This document shows, piece after piece, positions 1 through 5,375 of a stretch of DNA of 6,908 nucleotides. How positions within the stretch are numbered: the first letter of the stretch is position 1; every line of letters starts with the position of its first letter. Source of the DNA: Flavobacteriaceae bacterium (GTDB taxonomy: Bacteria > Bacteroidota > Bacteroidia > Flavobacteriales > Flavobacteriaceae); NCBI GenBank assembly GCA_016763595.1, contig JAESTN010000027.1, positions 1-6,908 of the forward strand, given 5' to 3'. Below the pieces are notes generated by a model that saw only the letters and a program-made list of their open reading frames with translations, made no database searches and was not told the origin of the DNA. Position numbers and translations under genes: made by a program.

Positions 1-486
1 CAATTTAGTGTTAGACCAAATATTGCATTCAGTGATAATAAAAACAAGGGATTGATTTCTTCTATTGATGGTCAATTATTGCCCCTAGGAAAAACAAATA
101 TTTCATTTTCACCTTCTATTATTGCAGGAAATGCTTTTGTATTTTCTCCGTCTGAGAACTTACAGTTTTCATTCTTATCAAAATATGTTGGAAAACAATA
201 CATGAGTAACTTAAACAGTGCAATTTCTACAAATGATGTGTTAAGTAGTTATTTTACATCTGACTTGAACTTTATGTATGTCATCAAATCGGAAAGCATT
301 TTTAAAGAGATTGTATTTACAGGCTTGATCAATAACATTTTTAATAAAGAATATGTTGATAGAGGGTATTATTATACTTATGATGATACTTGGTCTTCAC
401 CAACTGAAACTACGACTTTAGATGGTGCTGGATACTATCCACAAGCGACTAGAAACTTCTTAGTTGGAGTTACTTTAAAGTTCTAA
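1..486 (+). CDS. TonB-dependent outer-membrane receptor, C-terminal fragment (5' end outside window)
   Basis: This is the last 161 codons of a TonB-dependent receptor, a beta-barrel protein that takes up iron complexes or other nutrients across the outer membrane using energy from TonB. The frame is open from base 1, so the gene begins outside the window; the first possible start inside (TTG at 52) is not a real start. Alternating polar and hydrophobic residues fit barrel strands. The segment NNIFNKEYVDRGYYY is the typical near-terminal pattern of the family, and the protein ends YPQATRNFLVGVTLKF, with the terminal Phe expected of an outer-membrane assembly signal. The plug domain and TonB box are not in view, so the substrate cannot be told. 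It runs towards the sulfur genes and shares their terminator at 511-540. The family call is firm; no specific gene name is justified. Confidence 0.88.
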   Translation, partial: QFSVRPNIAFSDNKNKGLISSIDGQLLPLGKTNISFSPSIIAGNAFVFSPSENLQFSFLSKYVGKQYMSNLNSAISTNDVLSSYFTSDLNFMYVIKSESIFKEIVFTGLINNIFNKEYVDRGYYYTYDDTWSSPTETTTLDGAGYYPQATRNFLVGVTLKF

Positions 487-510
487 TTTAGCACAGAACT
501 AAAAGGAACA

Positions 511-540
511 AAAAAGCCGATGCTAATGCATCGGCTTTTT
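511..540. terminator. Bidirectional intrinsic terminator between convergent genes
   Basis: A perfect 13-bp inverted repeat, AAAAAGCCGATGC at 511-523 and its complement at 528-540, encloses the loop TAAT. The GC-rich core is flanked by A on the left and T on the right, so the transcript ends in a U tract on either strand. It lies 25 nt after the receptor stop codon and 18 nt after the rhodanese stop codon. It should therefore end both the plus-strand receptor mRNA and the minus-strand sulfur operon. Confidence 0.93.
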
Positions 541-557
541 AATATTTATATCGTTTG

Positions 558-950
558 TTACTTTTCTATTTCTAAATTTTTAGCTTTCCAAGCGCTAAAC
601 CCTCCTAGTAAATTATACACTTTAGTAAAGCCTGCTTCTGCATATATTTTTGCAGATTTTGCACTTCTTCCTCCAGAAGCACAATAGATTAAAACGGACT
701 TTGATTTATCTAAACCTTCAAAAGCTTTGGCTTTAAAATCATCAGCCATATAATCGATTAATGTAGCGTTTTTTAAATGTCCTCTTTCATATTCACCTGG
801 AGTTCTAACATCAATCAATTGTGCTCCTTTTTTTTGGATCATTTTTTGAAACTCTTCTACATTTACATCCATAAATGTTTCTGTTTTCTTTTCTTGACCT
901 TTACAAGAAAGAAACCCGACCAATAATCCTATTAAAACTACTTTTTTCAT
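558..950 (-). CDS. Rhodanese-like lipoprotein (single-domain sulfurtransferase)
   Basis: This 130-residue protein has one rhodanese domain, which moves sulfane sulfur through a cysteine persulfide. A short signal peptide (residues 1-15: MKK, then a hydrophobic stretch ending GFLS) is followed by Cys16, which looks like a lipoprotein cysteine. The product is therefore probably lipid-anchored outside the cytoplasm. The rhodanese domain covers about residues 28-125, with LIDVRTPGEYERGHL at 45-59 and the catalytic loop YCASGGRS at 89-96. Cys90 is the expected persulfide carrier and Arg95 its partner. The domain ends with the usual LLGGFSAW (114-121). No acidic surface-export signal follows Cys16, so a periplasm-facing location is more likely than the cell surface. 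The ATG lies 4 nt after the stop codon of the upstream persulfide dioxygenase gene, so the two are surely co-transcribed. The sulfur donor and acceptor are unknown. Confidence 0.88.
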   Translation of the reverse strand: MKKVVLIGLLVGFLSCKGQEKKTETFMDVNVEEFQKMIQKKGAQLIDVRTPGEYERGHLKNATLIDYMADDFKAKAFEGLDKSKSVLIYCASGGRSAKSAKIYAEAGFTKVYNLLGGFSAWKAKNLEIEK

Positions 951-954
951 GTTG

Positions 955-2367
955 CTATTTTAAGCTTGATGGACAGATATTCTCTGTTCTTAAGATTCCT
1001 GTATTTTTAATGGCTCCATAACCACCAGCTACGTCTATTACATTATGAATTCCTCTTGCTTTTAAAATTGAAGAAGCAATTACAGAACGGTACCCTCCTG
1101 CACAATGTACATAGAAATCTGTCTCTGAAGGAAACTCTTCAATATGACTATTCAAATAATCTAACGGTGTACTTGGCGCATCAACAATATGTCCATTATC
1201 AAATTCTCCTGGCTTACGAACATCAAACACAGGTACGTTATTATTCGCTATTTCATTTTCTAATGTTTCTGCAGAAACAGAACGTAAAGTATCAACATCA
1301 TTACCCGAATCTTTCCAAGCATTAAAGCCCCCTTTTAAATAGCCTAATGTATTATCAAACCCCACACGAGAGAGTCTTATAACAACTTCTTCTTCTCTTC
1401 CTTCTGGAACTACCAATAAGATTGGCTGCTCAATATCTTTAATTAAAGCGCCAACCCAAGGAGCAAATCCTCCATCAATACCTATAAAAATTGAACGAGG
1501 AATAAACCCTTTAATAAACTCTGATTGATGACGAACATCTAAGATTAACGCATCCGATTCATTTGCAACTTTTTCAAAATCTTCTACAGACATTGGTGCG
1601 GCACCGGTTTTTATAATTTCATCAATATGCTTGTATCCTTCTTTATTCAATTTCACATTTAATGGAAAATATGCAGGTGGAGGCAACAATCCATCAGTAA
1701 CTTCTTTAATGAATTCCTCTTTGGTCATATCTGCTCTCAACGCATAATTTGTTTTCTTTTGATCGCCTATAGAACCAACCGTTTCTTTACTTAAATTTTT
1801 ACCACATGCAGAACCTGCTCCGTGTGCAGGATATACAATTACATCATCTGCAAGCGTCATTATTTTAGTTCTCAAACTGTCGTATAAAAATCCCGCCAAG
1901 TCTTCTTCTGTTAATACCCCTACTTTTTGAGCTAAGTCTGGTCTACCAACATCGCCTAAGAACAACGTATCTCCACTAAACAACGCATAATCTTTACCGT
2001 CTTTATCTCTTAAAACATACGAGGTACTTTCCATGGTATGCCCAGGAGTATGTAATGCTATAATGGTAACATCACCCAATTTAAACTCTTCAGTATCTCT
2101 TGCTATATAAGCATCATAACTCGTTTCTGCATTTGGTCCGAAAACAATTTTTGCTCCAGATTTTTCAGCTAGTGTAACATGTCCACTCACAAAATCTGCA
2201 TGAAAATGTGTTTCGAAAATATATTTAATTTTTGCGTTGTCTTTTTGAGCTCTTTCTAAATAAGGAGATACTTCTCTTAAAGGGTCTATAATTGCTACTT
2301 CGCCATTACTTTCTATGTAATAAGCTCCTTGTGCTAAACATCCTGTGTAAATTTGTTCAACTCTCAT
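955..2367 (-). CDS. Persulfide dioxygenase-like MBL-fold protein with two C-terminal rhodanese domains (CstB-like)
   Basis: This 470-residue cytoplasmic protein joins an ETHE1-type metallo-beta-lactamase domain to two rhodanese domains, the architecture of persulfide dioxygenase/sulfurtransferase fusions such as staphylococcal CstB. Such enzymes oxidise low-molecular-weight persulfides with O2 to sulfite and can make thiosulfate. The MBL domain (about 1-245) shows THFHADF (His54, His56, Asp58), HTPGH (His110), SGDTLFLGDVGRPDL (Asp133) and YPAHGAG (His182). His56, His110 and Asp133 are the likely iron ligands by comparison with ETHE1; the last His of the usual HxHxDH motif is Phe59. The first rhodanese domain (about 260-355) starts ILDVRHQSEF but has no Cys in its active loop (VVPEGREEE), so it looks catalytically dead. 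The second (about 362-457) has FDVRKPGEF and HCAGGYRS with Cys422, and looks active. The ATG start lies 16 nt after sulP and gives a normal N-terminus. Family call firm; exact substrate inferred. Confidence 0.9.
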   Translation of the reverse strand: MRVEQIYTGCLAQGAYYIESNGEVAIIDPLREVSPYLERAQKDNAKIKYIFETHFHADFVSGHVTLAEKSGAKIVFGPNAETSYDAYIARDTEEFKLGDVTIIALHTPGHTMESTSYVLRDKDGKDYALFSGDTLFLGDVGRPDLAQKVGVLTEEDLAGFLYDSLRTKIMTLADDVIVYPAHGAGSACGKNLSKETVGSIGDQKKTNYALRADMTKEEFIKEVTDGLLPPPAYFPLNVKLNKEGYKHIDEIIKTGAAPMSVEDFEKVANESDALILDVRHQSEFIKGFIPRSIFIGIDGGFAPWVGALIKDIEQPILLVVPEGREEEVVIRLSRVGFDNTLGYLKGGFNAWKDSGNDVDTLRSVSAETLENEIANNNVPVFDVRKPGEFDNGHIVDAPSTPLDYLNSHIEEFPSETDFYVHCAGGYRSVIASSILKARGIHNVIDVAGGYGAIKNTGILRTENICPSSLK

Positions 2368-2383
2368 AATCTTCTAATCTATT

Positions 2384-4021
2384 TTATTTATAAGTATGAT
2401 GAATGTATTCTGCATACTTTTTTTGATGTTCTCTATCTCCTGTTCTATAAAATTTTACTGCGGTGTAAATATTCATAAAAAAGTGATTGATATCTATTCT
2501 ATCTAATATCCCTGCTCTAAACAGGCTATCTCTAACAGGGCCTTTAACCCCAGCTAGATAAAAAATAATTCCTTTTTTCTTATAATAACTAATCCGTTCC
2601 ATTAACATTTCTGTACCCGTACTATCAACTCTATTGATGCTCTCTGCATCAATTACTATCAATTTTAATGCAGGGCCTTTCTTGGCTGCTAATTCGTCTA
2701 AGTTGTCTCTAAAATAGCTTGCGTTTGCAAAAAATAATTGTGCATCAAATCGAATAACTAATACATCTTCTTCTATAACTACATTGCAAAAACGTTCGCT
2801 ATTTTTATAAAAATCTGAATCTGGCACCGCCCCTAAAACCGCGATATAAGGATTTGATGTTCTAAAAATTAAAATGATCATTGACAAAGCAACGCCCGCA
2901 AAAATTCCATATTCAATTCCCAAAAACAAGGTAGATACAAAGGTTGTAAACAGCAACCAGAAATCTAAATTATTGGTTTTCCATAAATGGATTCCATCTT
3001 TTACATTTATCAATCCAAAAACAGCTACAATAATAATTGCTGCTAATACTGCTTTCGGCAAATAATAAAATACGGGGGTTAAAAACAGGAGTGTTACAAC
3101 AACCATTCCCACAGAAATCAATGCTGCCATTCCTGTTGTTGCACCTGATTCTTGATTGATGGCTGAACGTGAAAAACTTGATGTTGAAGGGTACGCTTTA
3201 AATAGTGAGCCTACCATATTACCAAGACCTAAGGCGACCAATTCTTGATTGGGTCTAATTCTGTATTCGTCTTGTTTCGCTTCTAAAGATTTCCCTATAG
3301 AAATGGTTTCTAAAAAGCCTACAAGAACTAAGGTTAACGCAATTGGCATCAATTCTTTTAATTGATCAATATCTATTTCTGGCACTCCATATGAAGGCAA
3401 ACCAGAGGGTACTTCTTTTATAATAGCAACACTCTCAAATGCCCCTCCGAAGTATTTTACAAGTACGATTCCTAAAATAACAACAAGTAATGCATTCGGA
3501 ATTTTCTTATTTACTTTTCTTAAGACAATAATAATCAATGCTGCCGAAAAGCCAATGATTGTGGTTGGAATATCTAGCTCACTAATATTTTTCCAAATAT
3601 CAATAGCTACATCTTGAATTTGATTACTTCTTGTAAAATCAACGCCAAATAAATTTCGAAATTGATTAAAGCCAATAATTAAAGCCGCTGCAGAAGTAAA
3701 TCCAGATATTACGGGCTTAGATAAAAAATTAACAATAAATCCAAGTCGAAATATCCCCATTAACAATTGAATTGCTCCAACCATTAATGCCAATAGTATG
3801 GCAATTTCAATATAACTATCTGTTCCTGCTAATGCCAGTGTTGAAACTCCGGCTGCAACAATTAAGGAATCCATCGCCACAGGACCAATTGCTACCTGCC
3901 TTGAAGACCCAAAAATTGCATATATTATTTGAGGCACCAATGCGGTATACAATCCATAAATTGGAGGTAAACCAGCAATTAAAGCATAGGCTATTCCTTG
4001 CGGAATTAAAATAATCCCCAC
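2384..4021 (-). CDS. SulP family inorganic anion transporter with STAS domain (5' end disrupted or misread)
   Basis: An inner-membrane transporter of the SulP/SLC26 family, which carries sulfate, bicarbonate or similar anions. Numbering starts at the GTG (4019-4021). The family signature IPQGIAYALIAGLPPIYGLY is at 6-25, SGFTSAAALIIGFNQFRNLFG-type sequence lies at 106-126, and further hydrophobic segments run to about 385. A cytoplasmic STAS domain (about 410-525) carries VDSTGTEML (465-473); Ser467 matches the regulatory serine of anti-sigma-factor antagonists. Length is 545 residues. The GTG falls inside the first membrane segment, so this start is doubtful: the in-frame codons just upstream encode a good SulP N-terminus (see 4022-4110), but no ATG, GTG or TTG is in frame with them. 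The gene comes first in a tight unit with persulfide dioxygenase and rhodanese genes, which suggests handling of sulfur oxyanions, perhaps sulfate or sulfite. Substrate and direction are inference. Confidence 0.85.
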   Translation of the reverse strand: MGIILIPQGIAYALIAGLPPIYGLYTALVPQIIYAIFGSSRQVAIGPVAMDSLIVAAGVSTLALAGTDSYIEIAILLALMVGAIQLLMGIFRLGFIVNFLSKPVISGFTSAAALIIGFNQFRNLFGVDFTRSNQIQDVAIDIWKNISELDIPTTIIGFSAALIIIVLRKVNKKIPNALLVVILGIVLVKYFGGAFESVAIIKEVPSGLPSYGVPEIDIDQLKELMPIALTLVLVGFLETISIGKSLEAKQDEYRIRPNQELVALGLGNMVGSLFKAYPSTSSFSRSAINQESGATTGMAALISVGMVVVTLLFLTPVFYYLPKAVLAAIIIVAVFGLINVKDGIHLWKTNNLDFWLLFTTFVSTLFLGIEYGIFAGVALSMIILIFRTSNPYIAVLGAVPDSDFYKNSERFCNVVIEEDVLVIRFDAQLFFANASYFRDNLDELAAKKGPALKLIVIDAESINRVDSTGTEMLMERISYYKKKGIIFYLAGVKGPVRDSLFRAGILDRIDINHFFMNIYTAVKFYRTGDREHQKKYAEYIHHTYK

Positions 4022-4110
4022 AGTGATACCCGCTATAAAATCTCCTCTAAATCGAGAACTTGTATAGTTTGGTAACCATTCTAATATGGGTATTATTTTT
4101 TTATTTTCAT
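4022..4110 (-). other. Probable true 5' end of the SulP gene, out of frame by one base at an A7 run
   Basis: On the minus strand the ATG at 4108-4110 reads M-K-I-K-K and then TAA. A run of seven A (4096-4102 as T on the plus strand) lies directly before that stop. With one more A, or after a -1 slip, the reading becomes M-K-I-K-K-I-I-P-I-L-E-W-L-P-N-Y and continues with RFRGDFIAGIT into the GTG of the annotated frame. That is the standard SulP N-terminus and would bring the protein to 575 residues. The in-frame stretch upstream is open to a TGA at 4130-4132 but has no usual start codon. The bases are seen directly; whether the cause is a sequence error, a mutation, phase variation or slippage is not known. 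Confidence 0.75.
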
Positions 4111-4145
4111 TATATCTCGAATAAACACATCATTGGAAATTTCAC

Positions 4146-4159
4146 AAACTCATGAGTTT
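4146..4159. promoter_or_regulatory. 14-bp perfect palindrome upstream of sulP, possible operator
   Basis: AAACTCATGAGTTT is a perfect dyad 36 nt upstream of the likely sulP ATG at 4110, in the ruvB-sulP gap. On the minus strand it is not followed by a T tract, so it is not a standard terminator. Its position and symmetry would suit a dimeric regulator. No regulator gene is in view, and it could be chance in AT-rich DNA. Confidence 0.35.
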
Positions 4160-4167
4160 ATCTTTTC

Positions 4168-4209
4168 ATTTTTGTTTCTTGTTTCTTGTTTCTTGTTTTT
4201 TGTTTTTTG
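4168..4209. repeat. Tandem heptanucleotide repeat in the ruvB-sulP gap
   Basis: Six adjacent 7-nt units fill this stretch. On the plus strand they are one ATTTTTG (4168-4174), three exact TTTCTTG (4175-4195) and two TTTTTTG (4196-4209). On the minus strand, the coding sense here, the core unit reads CAAGAAA. The array begins 10 nt after the ruvB stop codon and ends about 60 nt before the sulP start. Short tandem repeats of this kind can change copy number by slippage. I recall similar CAAGA-rich intergenic repeats in other Flavobacteriia, but cannot check that here. Confidence 0.8.
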
Positions 4210-4219
4210 TCTCAAAAAG

Positions 4220-5242
4220 CTAAAACAATCCGCCTTGCTTTAGCACTTTTTGTTTTCCTAAATGCTTATAAGCAGCTTCTGTTACTTCTCTTCCTCTTGG
4301 TGTTCTCATTATAAACCCTTCTTGAATTAAGAAAGGTTCATATACTTCTTCTATGGTCTCTGCATTTTCTCCAACTGCTGTTGCTAATGTTGATATTCCT
4401 ACAGGCCCACCTTTAAATTTATCAATCAACGTATTTAAGATTTTGGTATCCATTTCATCCAATCCATGAGTATCAACTTTTAACGCTTTTAAAGCATATT
4501 GAGCAATCTCTATAGTGATACTACCATTTCCTTTTATTTGAGCAAAATCTCGAACTCTACGTAACAATGCATTTGCTATTCTTGGTGTCCCTCTACTTCT
4601 ACCGGCAATTTCAATGGCTGCTTCCATAGAAATAGGAACTTTTAATATCAGTGCACTACGTTGCACAATGGTCGTTAATAATTCTTTCTTATAGTAATTT
4701 AATCGGCTACTAATTCCAAAACGAGCACGCATTGGAGATGTTAGTAAACCAGATCTTGTTGTTGCACCAATTAATGTAAAAGGCTCTAAATTGATTTGAA
4801 CGGTTCTCGCATTTGGGCCAGATTCAATCATGATATCAATTTTATAGTCTTCCATTGCAGAATATAAATATTCTTCTACAATTGGACTTAAACGATGGAT
4901 CTCATCAATAAATAACACATCTCTCTCATCCAAATTGGTTAACAAGCCAGCTAAGTCACCAGGCTTATCTAAAACAGGCCCAGATGTTACTTTAATACCT
5001 ACTTGTAATTCATTTGCCAAAATATGTGCAAGTGTCGTTTTACCTAGTCCTGGAGGCCCATGAAATAACGTGTGATCTAATGCTTCTTCTCTTTGATTTG
5101 CCGCTTCAACAAATACCTTAAGATTTTCAATTGCTTGATCTTGTCCTGTAAAATCATCAAATGTAAGTGGTCGTAGTTTTTTTTCTACTTCCATATCTTC
5201 ATTGGAAAGATTTGTGTTTTCAGGATTTAAGTTCTCGTTCAT
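4220..5242 (-). CDS. ruvB: Holliday junction branch migration DNA helicase RuvB
   Basis: RuvB is the hexameric AAA+ motor that, with RuvA, drives branch migration of Holliday junctions in recombinational repair; RuvC then cuts the junction. The protein has 340 residues, close to the family norm. It shows the N-terminal [12 protein letters not shown] (23-34), Walker [10 protein letters not shown] (62-70), Walker [10 protein letters not shown] (109-117), sensor 1 GATTR (159-163) and the arginine-finger region SPMRARFG (169-176). Sensor 2 is [15 protein letters not shown] (218-232), and the C-terminal winged-helix domain (about 260-340) contains RTPRGRE (313-319). All key residues are present. 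The ATG at 5240-5242 gives the usual short acidic N-terminal extension. A strong terminator separates it from the oxidase gene upstream. No terminator is visible between it and sulP, so read-through into the sulfur genes is possible. Confidence 0.98.
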   Translation of the reverse strand: MNENLNPENTNLSNEDMEVEKKLRPLTFDDFTGQDQAIENLKVFVEAANQREEALDHTLFHGPPGLGKTTLAHILANELQVGIKVTSGPVLDKPGDLAGLLTNLDERDVLFIDEIHRLSPIVEEYLYSAMEDYKIDIMIESGPNARTVQINLEPFTLIGATTRSGLLTSPMRARFGISSRLNYYKKELLTTIVQRSALILKVPISMEAAIEIAGRSRGTPRIANALLRRVRDFAQIKGNGSITIEIAQYALKALKVDTHGLDEMDTKILNTLIDKFKGGPVGISTLATAVGENAETIEEVYEPFLIQEGFIMRTPRGREVTEAAYKHLGKQKVLKQGGLF

Positions 5243-5247
5243 AAATG

Positions 5248-5255
5248 CAAATATA
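5248..5255 (-). promoter_or_regulatory. Possible ruvB promoter, Bacteroidota-type -7 box
   Basis: The minus strand reads TATATTTG here, a full match to the TAnnTTTG box of Bacteroidota sigma-ABfr-type promoters, 5 nt before the ruvB ATG. No convincing TTG or TTTG -33 element lies 17-19 nt upstream, and the leader would be almost absent. The match may be chance. It does lie downstream of the oxidase terminator, in the gap where a ruvB promoter is needed. Confidence 0.3.
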
Positions 5256-5327
5256 ATTGAATTTAGGGTTCTAGTAAGTGATTAATGTTACACAATAAAT
5301 AATGAGAACATTAAAAGTCTAATATAC

Positions 5328-5360
5328 AAAAAAGCCTTTCCAAATTGGAAAGGCTTTTTT
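5328..5360 (-). terminator. Intrinsic terminator after cytochrome oxidase subunit I
   Basis: An inverted repeat with 14-bp arms, AAAAAAGCCTTTCC at 5328-5341 and its complement at 5347-5360, encloses the loop AAATT. On the minus strand the hairpin ends in six T, giving the U tract. It lies 15 nt beyond the oxidase stop codon and should insulate ruvB from the oxidase operon. Its near-symmetry would also let it act on the plus strand, but no plus-strand gene ends there. Confidence 0.93.
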
Positions 5361-5375
5361 AGTTTCTTTTATCTA

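Noticed and set aside
52..486. Treating the TTG at 52 as the start of a small complete protein.
   Set aside because: The frame is open back to base 1 and the product is plainly the C-terminal end of a much longer TonB-dependent receptor.
1056..1325. Plus-strand open frame of 89 codons opposite the rhodanese end of the persulfide dioxygenase gene.
   Set aside because: It is antisense to a well-supported gene, has an odd Leu/His/Gln-rich composition and matches no family I know.
4046..4079. A second ATG (4077-4079) that might restart translation for the SulP protein after the TAA.
   Set aside because: It is not in the SulP frame: it reads M-V-T-K-L-Y-K-F-S-I and stops at a TAG.
4146..4159. 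Palindrome considered as a terminator of ruvB.
   Set aside because: The stem is only 7 bp, AT-rich, effectively without a loop, and is followed by GTGAAATTTCC rather than a T tract on the coding strand.
4168..4209. Heptad array considered as a CRISPR or origin-type iteron array.
   Set aside because: Units are 7 nt, have no spacers and are low-complexity T/C/G sequence; no cas or replication gene is nearby. It is a simple tandem repeat.
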